Shown: piece after piece, positions 27,546-40,657 of the stretch
Layout of the letters: every line of letters begins with the position of its first letter
Numbering within the stretch: position 1 is the first letter of the stretch
Assembly: GCF_004362825.1 (NCBI RefSeq)
Contig: NZ_SNXZ01000004.1
Coordinates: forward strand, 496,001 to 560,000
DNA: 64,000 nucleotides
Direction: 5' to 3'
Source: Labedaea rhizosphaerae
GTDB taxonomy: Bacteria > Actinomycetota > Actinomycetes > Mycobacteriales > Pseudonocardiaceae
The notes under the pieces: model-generated
Database searches by the model: none
What the model was told of the DNA's origin: nothing
What the model saw: the letters and a program-made list of their open reading frames with translations, nothing else
Program-made: the position numbers and the translations under genes

Positions 27546-29624
27546 GTGTCCCCGTCCCCCGCCACCCTCCCTTCCGTTCGCGATCTGCTCGCCACCGCCG
27601 TCGCCGCGGTCGGCGGAACCGAGCGTGAGGGCCAGGTCGCGATGGTGGAGGCGGTCGACCGGGCCATCCGCACCGGCGACCACCTCGCCGTGCAGGCGGG
27701 CACCGGCACCGGCAAGTCGCTGGCCTACCTCGTGCCGGCCCTGCGGCACGCCGTCGAGACCGGCCGCACGGTGGTCGTCTCCACGGCGACGATCGCCTTG
27801 CAGCGCCAGCTGGTCGACCGCGACCTCCCGCGCCTGGCCGACGCGCTGAAGAAGGAGCTCGGCCGCCGCCCCACCTTCGCCATCCTCAAGGGCCGGCGCA
27901 ACTACCTCTGCCTGCACAAACTCGACGGCGGCGTGCCCGACGAGCCCGAGGACAACGCGCTGTTCGACCCGTTCGCGGTCTCCGCGATGGGCCGCGCGGT
28001 GACCCGGCTGCGCGAGTGGGCCAGCGACACCGAGACCGGCGACCGCGACGAGCTGGTCCCCGGCGTGAACGAGCAGGCGTGGCGGCAGGTGTCGGTGTCG
28101 GCGCGCGAGTGCCTGGGCGTCACCCGCTGCCCGGTCGGCGAGGACTGCTTCGCCGAGAAGGCCAAGGCCGAGGCGGGCAAGGCCGACCTGGTGGTGACCA
28201 ACCACGCGCTGCTCGCCATCAACGCGCTGCAGGGCATCCAGGTGCTGCCCGAGCACGACGTGGTGGTCATCGACGAGGCGCACGACCTGGTCGACCGGGT
28301 CACCTCGGCCGCCACCGCCGAGCTCACCAGCTCGGCCATCGCCGCGGCCGCCCGGCGCAGCGGCCGGCTGATCGACCAGGACATCGCCGACCGGCTGGCC
28401 GAGGCCGCCGACGGCTTCGCGATCATGCTCGACGACCTGGCCGTGGGCCGGCTCGACGCCATGCCGACGCCGATGCAGGGCGCGCTGGCCGCGGTCCGCG
28501 ACTGCGCGCACAACTGCATCACCGCGATCGGCTCGGAGCGCAAGGGCGAGAAGAACGACCTCGAGGGCAGCACGGCCCGCAAGCTCGCGCTGGCCCTGCT
28601 CGACGAGGTGCACGACACGGCGGTCCGGCTGCTGAGTGCGTTCGACGCCGAGGTCGGCAAGCGCCACGACGTGGTGTGGGTGACCGGCGACGAGGGTTCG
28701 ATGAACCCGCGCCCGCCGTCGATGAAGGTGGCGCCGTTGTCGGTGTCCGGCCTGCTGCGCGAGCGCCTCTTCGAGCAGAACACCACGATCCTGACGTCCG
28801 CGACGCTGACCCTCGGCGGCAGCTTCGACGCGTTGGCAAGGCAATGGGGCCTGCCGGCCAAGCAGAGCGAGTCGGCCCGCCCAGAGGGCGCCGCGACGGA
28901 GAAGGCCGTGCCGTCGGACGACTCCGGTCCGGTGTGGACCGGCGTGGACGTCGGGTCGCCCTTCGACCACCCGCGCAGCGGAATCCTCTACGTGGCCAAG
29001 CACTTGCCGCCGCCCGGGCGGGACGGGCTGACGCCGGTCTTCCTCGAGGAGCTGCGCGAGCTGGTCGAGGCGGCGGGCGGACGCACCCTGGGCCTGTTCT
29101 CCTCGATGCGGGCGGCGAAGCAGGCCACCAGCGAGCTGCGCGACAAGCTGTCGGTCCCGGTGCTCTGCCAGGGCGAGGACGCCACCGGCCTGCTGGTGCG
29201 CAAGTTCGCCGAGGACGAGGCGACGTGCCTGTTCGGCACGTTGTCGCTGTGGCAGGGCGTGGACGTGCCGGGGCCGTCGTTGTCGCTGGTCGTGGTCGAC
29301 CGGATCCCGTTCCCGCGCCCCGACGACCCGCTCGCGTCCGCGCGTCAGCGGGCGGTGGAAGCCTATGGCGGCAACGGTTTCCTGACCGTGGCGGCCACGC
29401 ACGCCGCATTGCTGCTCGCCCAGGGCACAGGCCGGCTGCTGCGGTCCACACAGGACCGCGGCGTGGTGGCCATTTTGGACTCCAGGCTGGCCACCGCGCG
29501 CTACGGCGGGTTCCTGCGCGCGTCGCTGCCGCCGTTCTGGACCACCTATGACACTGAAGTCGCGCGTGGCGCCTTGCGTAGACTGGCTTCCCCAGCGGAG
29601 AAGAAACCATCGGAGGTCGAGTGA
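27546..29624 (+). CDS. dinG: ATP-dependent DNA helicase DinG
   Basis: Superfamily 2 XPD-like helicase, 692 residues, 5'-3' unwinding of damaged or R-loop DNA. Walker A AGTGTGKSLAY, DEAH box VIDEAHDL and an iron-sulfur cluster domain between them with NYLCLHK, RECLGVTRCPVGEDCF (four Cys). The C-terminal half has LFGTLSLWQGVDVPG and the GTGRLLRSTQDRG motif. GTG 27546 gives the family N-terminus. dinG-pncB-clpS order is as in M. tuberculosis. Confidence 0.93.
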   Translation: MSPSPATLPSVRDLLATAVAAVGGTEREGQVAMVEAVDRAIRTGDHLAVQAGTGTGKSLAYLVPALRHAVETGRTVVVSTATIALQRQLVDRDLPRLADALKKELGRRPTFAILKGRRNYLCLHKLDGGVPDEPEDNALFDPFAVSAMGRAVTRLREWASDTETGDRDELVPGVNEQAWRQVSVSARECLGVTRCPVGEDCFAEKAKAEAGKADLVVTNHALLAINALQGIQVLPEHDVVVIDEAHDLVDRVTSAATAELTSSAIAAAARRSGRLIDQDIADRLAEAADGFAIMLDDLAVGRLDAMPTPMQGALAAVRDCAHNCITAIGSERKGEKNDLEGSTARKLALALLDEVHDTAVRLLSAFDAEVGKRHDVVWVTGDEGSMNPRPPSMKVAPLSVSGLLRERLFEQNTTILTSATLTLGGSFDALARQWGLPAKQSESARPEGAATEKAVPSDDSGPVWTGVDVGSPFDHPRSGILYVAKHLPPPGRDGLTPVFLEELRELVEAAGGRTLGLFSSMRAAKQATSELRDKLSVPVLCQGEDATGLLVRKFAEDEATCLFGTLSLWQGVDVPGPSLSLVVVDRIPFPRPDDPLASARQRAVEAYGGNGFLTVAATHAALLLAQGTGRLLRSTQDRGVVAILDSRLATARYGGFLRASLPPFWTTYDTEVARGALRRLASPAEKKPSEVE

Positions 29625-29944
29625 CCGAGCACGCCACCGTCGTCGTGGACGACGAGGGGGTTCGCAGGCACCTGGCGGACGGCACTGAGGAGTCCGTCGG
29701 CTGGTCCGAGCTCGCCGAGGTGGCGATCCGGACGATCCCCGAAGGGCCGTGGAAGGAAGACGTGTTCTTCCTGCTGGTCCGCGACGGGGGCGGCGGGTGC
29801 GCGGTGCCGGCCGGTGACCCGGCGGCCGACGACCTCATGGCGCGGCTGCAGTCGTTGCCGGAGTTCGACAACGACCGGTTCGTGGAGGCCATGACCACGC
29901 TGGAGGACTCGATCTTCGTGGTGTGGCGACGCCCGGGCGAGTGA
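29621..29944 (+). CDS. Conserved small acidic protein downstream of dinG
   Basis: A 107-residue cytoplasmic alpha/beta protein of unknown function. It starts with GTG overlapping the dinG stop (GTGA) and is thus coupled to it. Visible features: VGWSELAEVAIRT, WKEDVFFLLVR and a C-terminal VVWRRPGE, reminiscent of small PH-like bacterial domains, but no family is certain. One stop base away from the GNAT gene, so probably an operon. Confidence 0.75.
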   Translation: MTEHATVVVDDEGVRRHLADGTEESVGWSELAEVAIRTIPEGPWKEDVFFLLVRDGGGGCAVPAGDPAADDLMARLQSLPEFDNDRFVEAMTTLEDSIFVVWRRPGE

Positions 29945-29945
29945 C

Positions 29946-30506
29946 GTGAGCACGCCGACCATCCGGCTGCGCCCGGTGACCAGCGACGACCTGGACCTGT
30001 GTGCCCGCTTCGCCGTCGAGCCGGGGCTGATCGGGCTGGACTGGGGCGGGTTCCGCGACGCCCAGCAGCCGGCCCGCCGCTTGGCCGAGGACGGCTACCT
30101 CGGCACCGACGACGGCCGGCTGATGGTGCACGTCGAGTCCGGCGACCCCGCCGGCGTGGCCGGGATGGTGATCTACCGGGCCAACCAGTACGGCGGCCAG
30201 GCCCGGTGCTGGGAGATCGGCATCGTCCTGCTGCCGGAGTTCCGCGGCCGCGGGCTGGGCTGGCGCGCGCAGGCGATGCTGTGCGACTACCTGTTCCGCC
30301 ACACGCCGGTGCACCGCATCGAGGCGGGAACGCACCCGGAGAACATCGCCGAGCAGAAGTCGTTGACCAAGGCCGGTTTCCAGCTCGAAGGCGTCCTGCG
30401 CGGCTGCGAGTTCCGCAACGGCGAATGGCGCGACGGCTACCTGTACAGCCGGCTGCGCACCGATCCGGCGCCGCCCGTCGACTGGACCCTGGACCAAAGC
30501 GGCTGA
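29946..30506 (+). CDS. GNAT-family N-acetyltransferase
   Basis: A 186-residue acetyl-CoA-dependent acetyltransferase, resembling RimJ/RimL-type protein or small-molecule acetylases. The N-terminal TIRLRPVTSDDLDLC is typical; the acetyl-CoA loop is EFRGRGLGWRAQAML with HRIEAGTHPENIAEQKSLTKAGFQLEG as the second signature. Substrate unknown. GTG start 2 bases after the upstream stop. Confidence 0.88.
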   Translation: MSTPTIRLRPVTSDDLDLCARFAVEPGLIGLDWGGFRDAQQPARRLAEDGYLGTDDGRLMVHVESGDPAGVAGMVIYRANQYGGQARCWEIGIVLLPEFRGRGLGWRAQAMLCDYLFRHTPVHRIEAGTHPENIAEQKSLTKAGFQLEGVLRGCEFRNGEWRDGYLYSRLRTDPAPPVDWTLDQSG

Positions 30507-30556
30507 CTGCTCGCTCTGCCATTGAACACTCGTGCCCGAGGTTGGGGCTGGGGGCC

Positions 30557-34351
<3,795 letters not shown>

Positions 34352-34379
34352 TACTGCCTCCTGCTGTGTTCGTCGGTCA

Positions 34380-34397
34380 CGGCACGCGAACGTGCCG
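34380..34397. promoter_or_regulatory. CGGCACG-CGAA-CGTGCCG inverted repeat upstream of ctaD
   Basis: Perfect 7-base arms around 4 bases, about 29 bases before the ctaD start. Candidate regulatory site only. Confidence 0.3.
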
Positions 34398-34519
34398 CGA
34401 GTCGCGCAACGGATCGTATCCCGCTTGCCCGGGGGTAGCGCGCTTGGGCTGCGGGGTTACGCGGGTCACACCCCGCAATGGGCATGCGGCACGAACCGCC
34501 CTGGTGAGAGCATGCGCCG

Positions 34520-35326
34520 GTGATCGACGAAGCGGTGGGGGCCGCGGTGGCCGTGGCGTCCTCGTACGGCCTGCGTGCCGACCCCGAGGTGCTCAAGGAC
34601 GGCGCCAACACGCTGGTCCGGCTCGGTCCGGTGGTGGCCCGGGTGGCGACGGAGACGGCACGGGCGCGGGCCGGGGTGCGGGCGTGGATCGAGCGGGACA
34701 TCCGCGTCGCGCGTCACGTGGCTTCGCGCGGGGTTCGTGCCACCCGGCCCGCTGTCGATCCACCGGCCGGACCGCACTTCCATGCCGGTTTCACCCTGGC
34801 GTTCTGGGATTTCGAGCCGCATTCGCCGGACGCGCCGGTCGATCCAGTCGACTTCGCCGTGGAGTTGGCGGCCCTGCACGACGCCATGACCGGCCTCGAC
34901 CTGTCGGACTGCCGCGGCCCGGCGGGCGACCTCGTGGCGATCCTGCCGGGTCTCGACCTGCCCGACCGGCTCCGCGCGGAGGCTTCGGCGCTGGCGTCGG
35001 CGGTGGCGCAGTTCCCGGCTCGGCCCCTGCACGGCGACGCGCACCCGGGGAACGTCCTGGTCACCGGCGCGGGCCTGGTGTGGAACGACTTCGAGGACGC
35101 GTGGCAGGGACCGCTGGGCTGGGACCTGGCGTGCCTTCGCCTGACCGGCCGCCTCGACGGCGAGGCGGCCGTACGGGCCTACCCGGGTGCGGTGGACGCG
35201 GAGGAACTGGAGGTGTGCACGCGCTTCCGTGAGCTGTACGCGGCGGTGTGGGTGGCGTTCCGCGCCCAGAAGTCGCCGGAGTGGCAACCGGAAGCAACCC
35301 GCCGCCTGGCCCGCTGGCTGGATTAA
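34520..35326 (+). CDS. Aminoglycoside phosphotransferase-family kinase-like protein
   Basis: A 268-residue protein of the APH/choline kinase fold. The catalytic loop PLHGDAHPGNVLV (HGDxHxxN) and the metal motif VWNDFEDAWQGPLGWDLA are intact; the N-lobe Lys region is weak. Substrates of such enzymes range from aminoglycosides to metabolites; nothing in the neighbourhood points to resistance. GTG start; tail overlaps proA by 4 bases. Confidence 0.83.
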   Translation: MIDEAVGAAVAVASSYGLRADPEVLKDGANTLVRLGPVVARVATETARARAGVRAWIERDIRVARHVASRGVRATRPAVDPPAGPHFHAGFTLAFWDFEPHSPDAPVDPVDFAVELAALHDAMTGLDLSDCRGPAGDLVAILPGLDLPDRLRAEASALASAVAQFPARPLHGDAHPGNVLVTGAGLVWNDFEDAWQGPLGWDLACLRLTGRLDGEAAVRAYPGAVDAEELEVCTRFRELYAAVWVAFRAQKSPEWQPEATRRLARWLD

Positions 35327-36558
35327 CCGGGGACCACGGCGTACTGGCGTAGGACCAGGTCCGTGTAGGTGACCGGGCCGCGTGGGCCGGGGACCCGGTC
35401 GATGTTGATGCCGGTCTCGGGCACGCCGAGCAGCTTGAAGCCGTCGAGCAGCCGGGTCGGCGCGTTCCAGAAGACGCCGGTGCCCTCGTAGGCGGCCATG
35501 AACTCGTCGGCGGCGGCCTTGTCGTCGGTCACGATGGCCGCGGCCAGACCTGAGGTCTCCTCGTTGGCGAGGCGGGCGGCGTCGGTCGCCCCGAAGGCGG
35601 GCGCCACCGTCACCGTGGCCTCGTGGGCGGAGTCCAGCGCCCACTCGTAGCCCAGCGCGTGCGGGTGCGGGGGCAGCGACGCCTCAACCCCGGCCTTCGA
35701 CAACGCCGCCCGGACGTCGGGCAGCAAGTCGTCGTAGAGCGAGGCGTCCAGCAGCAGCAGGTTGAGACGGTTGCACACGCCCAGGCGGTCGAGGCTCCGG
35801 GTGATCAGGTCCAACGCCATCGACCGGTCGGCCGCCGGGTGGACGTACAGCACTCCGCCGCCGTCGGCGTGGGCCAGCGTGCGCACGCCGTGGCGGGCGG
35901 CCAGTTCGCCCAGCTCACGGGTGCTGTCCCCGCTGCCTCGCAGGATCACCAACGGCACCAGCCCCGCCTGCTGCACCAACGCCGAGGCCGCCGACCGGTC
36001 CGGGGTCGGCACCAGCTGGATCGCCGCCGGGTCGAGATCGGCGCCCGACAGCGCCGGTGCGACCACCGACGTGATCAGCGAGGTCGCCGACCGGAGCGCG
36101 GCGCCGCCCGTGCGCAGCACACCCGCGTTGCGCGACTTCACCAGCTGCGAGGCGACGTCCACCGTCACGTTCGGCCGCGCCTCGTAGTTCGCCCCGATCA
36201 CGCCGACGGGCCGCGAGCGGCGCACGAGGCGCAGGCCACCGTCCAGCGCGCCGACCTCTTCCTCGCGCGACGCGTGCGGGGCCGACGCCAGCAGCCGCAG
36301 CTGCTCGGCCATCGCGGTCAGGCGCTCGTCGGTGATCCGCAGCCGGTCGAGCAAGCCGGCGCTCATGCCGGATTCGGTGGCCGCGCGCACGTCTTCGGCG
36401 TTGGCCTCGAGCACCTCGGCCCGCGACGAGGTCAGCCGGTCGGCCATCGCGGCGAGCGCCGCGTCGATCGCGGCGGCCGGCGCGTCCGCGAGCGACGGCG
36501 CCGCCTGCTTGGCCGCGACGGCGCAGCGGTTCACCAGCTCGGCAACGGAGACCTGCAC
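35323..36558 (-). CDS. proA: Glutamate-5-semialdehyde dehydrogenase (gamma-glutamyl phosphate reductase)
   Basis: Second enzyme of proline synthesis. The 411-residue aldehyde-dehydrogenase-fold product has VIGANYEARPNVTVDVASQLVKS, RGSGD and the catalytic Cys in GVCNRLN, with FGATDAARLANEETSGLAAAIVT toward the C-terminus. The GTG at 36558 is preferred because AAGAGGT lies 7 bases upstream; GTG 36567 has no such site. proB is not in the window. Confidence 0.93.
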   Translation of the reverse strand: MQVSVAELVNRCAVAAKQAAPSLADAPAAAIDAALAAMADRLTSSRAEVLEANAEDVRAATESGMSAGLLDRLRITDERLTAMAEQLRLLASAPHASREEEVGALDGGLRLVRRSRPVGVIGANYEARPNVTVDVASQLVKSRNAGVLRTGGAALRSATSLITSVVAPALSGADLDPAAIQLVPTPDRSAASALVQQAGLVPLVILRGSGDSTRELGELAARHGVRTLAHADGGGVLYVHPAADRSMALDLITRSLDRLGVCNRLNLLLLDASLYDDLLPDVRAALSKAGVEASLPPHPHALGYEWALDSAHEATVTVAPAFGATDAARLANEETSGLAAAIVTDDKAAADEFMAAYEGTGVFWNAPTRLLDGFKLLGVPETGINIDRVPGPRGPVTYTDLVLRQYAVVPG

Positions 36559-36603
36559 GGCACGCACCTCTTCGGATCGTCCTGCGAGGTCAGCAAGTTT
36601 ACG

Positions 36604-37365
36604 GTGGCCACTGTGACGCCCACGGAACGCCTCAGCGCACTGCTCGCCGACCCACCCGCCGACCCAGGTGGCGAGCGGGGTTACGTCAACCTCCTCGGCG
36701 ACGCCGTGCAGGCCGGACCGCCCACCGGCGTCACCCAGCGCCTGATGCGCACCACGCTGCTGCCGACGGTCTACGAACGCTATTGGCGCCCCGCGCTGGG
36801 CCGGATCGCCAAAGGCCCGTTCGGTCCGTCGATGGCCGGCGAGCACCGGCTGGCGAAGCAGCTGCTGGACCTCGGACCCGGCGACGTCGTGCTCGACGTC
36901 GCGTGCGGCACCGGCGGGTTCACCCGGTACTTCGGCGGGGTCGTCGGCGCCGGCGGGCTCAGCATCGGACTGGACGCGTCGACCACGATGCTGGACAAAG
37001 CCGTCGCCGCGACCGGAAGAGAGGAACCGGTCGCCTACTTGCGCGCGGACGCGGTGCACCCGCCGCTGCGGGACGGATGCGTCGACGCCGTGTGCTGCTT
37101 CGCCGCGCTGCACATGTTCGCCGAGCCCGAGGTGGCGCTCGAGGAGTTCGGGCGCGTGCTCAAATCGGGCGGCCGGATCGCGTTGCTCACCAGCGGCAGG
37201 CACGCGTGGCAACCCGCGCGGCTGGTCGACACCGTGCTCGGCGCGGCCAGCGGGCAGCACATGTTCGACCGCGGCGAGGTCGGCGACCTGTTGCGGGGCA
37301 AGGGTTTCACCGCCGTCGAGGAACGCTTCGACGGCGTCGTCCAGTTCGTCGGTGCCAGTCGGTGA
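36604..37365 (+). CDS. SAM-dependent methyltransferase
   Basis: A class I methyltransferase of about 253 residues (start GTG 36604 or 36613). Motif I VVLDVACGTGGFTRYF binds SAM; acidic LDAST and DAVCCFAALHMFAEPEVALEEFGRVLKSGGR follow, as in the UbiE/menaquinone-like group. Substrate unknown. Divergent from proA with 45 bases between, so the short leader carries no clear ribosome site. Confidence 0.83.
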   Translation: MATVTPTERLSALLADPPADPGGERGYVNLLGDAVQAGPPTGVTQRLMRTTLLPTVYERYWRPALGRIAKGPFGPSMAGEHRLAKQLLDLGPGDVVLDVACGTGGFTRYFGGVVGAGGLSIGLDASTTMLDKAVAATGREEPVAYLRADAVHPPLRDGCVDAVCCFAALHMFAEPEVALEEFGRVLKSGGRIALLTSGRHAWQPARLVDTVLGAASGQHMFDRGEVGDLLRGKGFTAVEERFDGVVQFVGASR

Positions 37366-37372
37366 GTCGGCG

Positions 37373-37984
37373 CTACCCGGTGAGGCTGTTCAGGCAGCGC
37401 TCGGCGAGGGTCAGCCGCACCTGTTCACGTGGCCCGTCCTCGGCGACGGGGCGCACCAGCGACTCGCCGTCGAAGAGGTAGAGCACGCTGAACAGCAGCA
37501 CTTCGCGGATCTCCTCGTCGAACGCGGCGATGCCGGGCACCAGCATCGCGGCCGCGTAGACGTCGTCGCGGTAGTTCTCGACGATGGGGCGCAGCCGATC
37601 ACGCAGGCGCTGGTCGGTGCGGGCGGCGACGAGCAATTCCCGCCACACCGCGTTGACCGGGTCGCGGGAGAGGTCGCGAAGCTGGCGCAGCAGGTCGGCC
37701 AACGACGTCTGCGCCGGGCTCAGCCCGGCGAACCGGTCGGCGAAGCCGCGGGTCTGCCGGGCCGCGACCTCCGCGGCCGCGGCGACCACGAGGTCGAGCC
37801 GCGTGTCGAAGTGCCGGAACATGCCGCCGTGCGAAAGCCCGGCCCGGCCACAGATTTCTTGCACCGACGTGCGGGCGTACCCGACGTCCGCGACCGCTTC
37901 GATGGTCGCGTCGACCAATTTCCCGACTGTCGTCTCGCGACGCTCGCGTTGGGTCCGTCTGCCGCTCCGTGGCCGTGGGGTCAC
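37373..37984 (-). CDS. TetR-family transcriptional regulator
   Basis: A 203-residue TetR repressor with an Arg-rich N-terminus, then the helix-turn-helix VGYARTSVQEICGRAGLSHGGMFRHFDTR. The effector domain is not assignable. It converges on the methyltransferase with 7 bases between. Its leader contains a GTGTCCCCTCT word like those at 8089-8162. Confidence 0.88.
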   Translation of the reverse strand: MTPRPRSGRRTQRERRETTVGKLVDATIEAVADVGYARTSVQEICGRAGLSHGGMFRHFDTRLDLVVAAAAEVAARQTRGFADRFAGLSPAQTSLADLLRQLRDLSRDPVNAVWRELLVAARTDQRLRDRLRPIVENYRDDVYAAAMLVPGIAAFDEEIREVLLFSVLYLFDGESLVRPVAEDGPREQVRLTLAERCLNSLTG

Positions 37985-38049
37985 TGGACTCCTTCCGATG
38001 TGTCCCCTCTACCCCGGTTTCTCGCGCGGCGGTCCCCATGTGTCACGGG

Positions 38050-38763
38050 TCAAACGAGCAACCAAACTGCTGATACCCCCAAGCAGCCCAAACCAATCAA
38101 GCCACACACGAATATCCAAAACAATGCCGGCGCACCGGTGAGCCGGGCCAGCTGGTCGGCGTCGGAATCGCGGGCCCGGCCACGGCGGCGTTTGCGTTGC
38201 AGCTCGCCGAGCGGGCGCAGGCCGCCGAGCAACAGCAGCCACGTGATCAGGTAGCCGAAGCCCGCCTGCACCTGGTCGGAGGCGAACCACGAGATGCCGA
38301 ACAGCACCGCGCCGGCCACGACGAGCAGGAGGATCCCGTAGCCGTTGCGGATCATCACCAGGCTGCCGAGCACGAGCAGCGCGCACACGGTCAGCAGCAC
38401 CGCGAGCTTGTCGGCGGCCAGCAGCCCGGCGAACAGCAGACCGAGCACCGACGGCGCCGGGTACCCGGCGAACGCCGTCATCACCATGCCCGGCCCGGAC
38501 GGCTTGCCCCGCGAGAGCGTCAGCCCCGACGTGTCCGAGTGCAGCCGGATGCCCGAGAGGCGTCTCCCGGCCAGCACGGCGGTCAGCGCGTGCCCGGCCT
38601 CGTGGACGATCGTGATCACGTTGCGGGCCGGGCGCCACAAGCCGTCGACGAAGACGATGAAGAGCGCGGCCGCGGCCGTGACCAGCACGATCGCCGCGGG
38701 CGGCTCGGCCTGGTCGCCGAAGAGCTGGTGCCACAGGTCGGTGTTGGTCGCCGCGAGATGCAC
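38050..38763 (-). CDS. M50-family membrane metallopeptidase
   Basis: A 237-residue site-2-protease-like membrane protein. The zinc motif HEAGHA is in the first helix region (about residues 55-60), followed by GLTLSRGKPSGPGMVMTAFAGYPAPSVLGLL, the M50B layout, and five further helices with a basic RKRRRGRARD loop. The second Asp ligand probably lies in this AGYP region. It begins 12 bases after the ferredoxin stop, so it is likely the last gene of the redox operon, yet its link to electron transfer is unclear. Confidence 0.8.
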   Translation of the reverse strand: MHLAATNTDLWHQLFGDQAEPPAAIVLVTAAAALFIVFVDGLWRPARNVITIVHEAGHALTAVLAGRRLSGIRLHSDTSGLTLSRGKPSGPGMVMTAFAGYPAPSVLGLLFAGLLAADKLAVLLTVCALLVLGSLVMIRNGYGILLLVVAGAVLFGISWFASDQVQAGFGYLITWLLLLGGLRPLGELQRKRRRGRARDSDADQLARLTGAPALFWIFVCGLIGLGCLGVSAVWLLV

Positions 38764-38775
38764 CGCGCCATCCTG

Positions 38776-38982
38776 TCAGCGCGCCCGCAGGCGCAGCGCC
38801 AGGCGGGGGCAGAACTTGGTCGCGGTGACCGCGTCGGCGTGCAGTTCGGCGGGAACGTCGACGTCGCCGCCGGTGCGGGCGATCGGGTAGCCCCACGGGT
38901 CGGTGGCCAGCAGTTCGGGCAGCAGCTCGGCACACAGGCCGCGGCCGTGGCACGCCGTCCAGTCGATGTGCAGCGTGGTCAC
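38776..38982 (-). CDS. Three-cysteine ferredoxin ([3Fe-4S] type)
   Basis: A 68-residue ferredoxin. It has Cys in ACHGRGLC and a third in KFCPRLAL; the C-x5-C-xn-CP pattern with only three cysteines fits a [3Fe-4S] cluster as in ferredoxins paired with P450s or oxidoreductases. GTG start overlaps the NuoF-like gene stop (GTGA), implying a direct redox partnership. Confidence 0.85.
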   Translation of the reverse strand: MTTLHIDWTACHGRGLCAELLPELLATDPWGYPIARTGGDVDVPAELHADAVTATKFCPRLALRLRAR

Positions 38983-40127
38983 CGGGAACACCTCCCGGCC
39001 AGGTGGAGCCGCACCTCGTCGCCGAAGACCGTGAGCGTGCTGCGGATCAGCCGCGCCGTGCCGTCCGGGTGGCGGCAGGCGCCGCGCCCGACGACCAGGC
39101 CGGTCAGGTGGTCGAGGCGGTGCACGGCGTCCGGCGGGGCCGTCCGGTCGGCCAGGGCGCTGAGCAGGGCGGCGGTGGCCGGGAGCCCGTTGCGGCACGG
39201 CCCGCACTGGCCCGCGCTCTCGCCGGCCAGGTAACGCGTGATGGCGGCGGTCTCCACCAGCCCGCACCGCCCTGGGGCCAACGGGTGCAGCACGCCCGCG
39301 CCCGGTGCGGCGCCGAACGGCGCCAAAGCGGCCCGGCTCAGGTGCGGGGCCGGGCTGCTGAGCCACGCCCCGTGGTAGCCGCCGACCAGCACCGGGCCGG
39401 TCACCAGCTCCGACAACGCGATGCCGATCGGCACCTCGCGCACGGCGCCATGAACAGTCACCAGCATCGTGCCGGGCTCGTCGCGGGTGCCGAGCCCGCG
39501 GAACCAGCGGGCGCCGTTGCGGGCGATCTGCGCGACGTGCGCGCACGTCTCGACGTTCTGCACGAGCGTCGCCCGCCCACGCAACCCCGAGTGGACCACC
39601 GGCAGCCACTTGTCGGCGGGCCGGGCGGGACGACCGGCGATGGCCGCGAGCACCGCGCTCTCCTCGCCCGCGACGAACCGGTTCGGCGCGGCGACGACCC
39701 GCACGGCGACGCGATCCCAGCCGTGGCGCTCGGTCAGCGCGTGCCGCACGGAGGCCATGGCATCCCCCGGCTTGACGTACAGGTAGGCCTCGTCCGCGCC
39801 GGTGGCCTCGACCAGCAGCTGCACCCCGTCGAGGACGAGGTGCGGGCAGCGGCGCAGGAGCGTGTCGTCCTTGCGGGAGCCCGGTTCGGTCTCGGCGCCG
39901 TTGGCGACGACCACCGCCCGCGCGGCCGTGGCCACCTCGGCCACCTTGCGCCAGGTCGGGAAGCCCGCTCCGCCGCGACCGGTGAGCCCGGCCGACTGCA
40001 GCTCGCCGATCATCCGCCCGACCCCGCCTTGCCACGGGATCGGCCCGTGACCGCGGTGGTGCTCGCCGAGGTCCGCCGCCGCGGCGTCGAGCAGCCGGGG
40101 CTGGACCCGTGTGTCCATTGTGGTCAT
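38979..40127 (-). CDS. NuoF-like NADH dehydrogenase/SLBB iron-sulfur protein
   Basis: A 382-residue protein resembling NuoF: GRGGAGFPTWRKV (50-62) for FMN/NADH binding, VANGAETEPGSRKD, an SLBB-like middle and a C-terminal iron-sulfur region SAGQCGPCRNG plus GACRHP. NuoF normally has SCGxCxPC; here the first Cys is Ala, leaving three ligands. It probably oxidises NADH or reduced ferredoxin and passes electrons to the membrane cytochrome. ATG 40127 has GGAGGT upstream and overlaps the next gene's stop (ATGA). Confidence 0.83.
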   Translation of the reverse strand: MTTMDTRVQPRLLDAAAADLGEHHRGHGPIPWQGGVGRMIGELQSAGLTGRGGAGFPTWRKVAEVATAARAVVVANGAETEPGSRKDDTLLRRCPHLVLDGVQLLVEATGADEAYLYVKPGDAMASVRHALTERHGWDRVAVRVVAAPNRFVAGEESAVLAAIAGRPARPADKWLPVVHSGLRGRATLVQNVETCAHVAQIARNGARWFRGLGTRDEPGTMLVTVHGAVREVPIGIALSELVTGPVLVGGYHGAWLSSPAPHLSRAALAPFGAAPGAGVLHPLAPGRCGLVETAAITRYLAGESAGQCGPCRNGLPATAALLSALADRTAPPDAVHRLDHLTGLVVGRGACRHPDGTARLIRSTLTVFGDEVRLHLAGRCSR

Positions 40128-40657
40128 CGGGACACCTCCGCGCGCAAGGTCAACCGGTACACCGCCGCGGCCGCGACGGCGACGAAGCACAGCACCGACA
40201 ACGCCAGCAGCCACGGTGTCGCGGCATCGGTGCCCATGCCCAGGGTGTGCAGCAAGGAGACCGGCCAGGCCGCGTAGCTCACCCAGTGCACGGCCCGCCA
40301 GCCACGCACGCCGACGCGCATCCGCAGCAGGCTGGTGACCACGACGGCGAGCAGCAGGTCGAGGCCGAGCGTGCCCAGCCCGAGCCAGAACGGCTCGGCC
40401 GTGCCGAGGAACGGCACCAGCACATCGATCAGCTTGAGCTGCGCGTACGGGTCGAGGAGCAGCGTCACCACGTGCCCCACGAGCAGGACCGACGCGATGA
40501 GCCCCGAGTTGCGGTGCACGGCCGTGACGGCGAAGCGCGGCAGGGGGCCCAGCGGCTCACCGGAGCGGGCCGCGACACCCAGCGCGACGCTGATCGTCAG
40601 CAGCACCAACGCCATCACGCCGGTACCGCGGCCGAGGTACCACAGGGCATCGGTCAT
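40124..40657 (-). CDS. Ferric reductase-like b-type cytochrome membrane protein
   Basis: A 177-residue membrane protein with five or six helices. Two His pairs (His48/His62 and His124/His137, 14 and 13 residues apart) should bind two b haems across the membrane, as in the ferric reductase/YedZ transmembrane domain. It overlaps both the NuoF-like and apbE genes by 4 bases. It is the expected transmembrane electron conduit of the operon. Confidence 0.85.
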   Translation of the reverse strand: MTDALWYLGRGTGVMALVLLTISVALGVAARSGEPLGPLPRFAVTAVHRNSGLIASVLLVGHVVTLLLDPYAQLKLIDVLVPFLGTAEPFWLGLGTLGLDLLLAVVVTSLLRMRVGVRGWRAVHWVSYAAWPVSLLHTLGMGTDAATPWLLALSVLCFVAVAAAAVYRLTLRAEVSR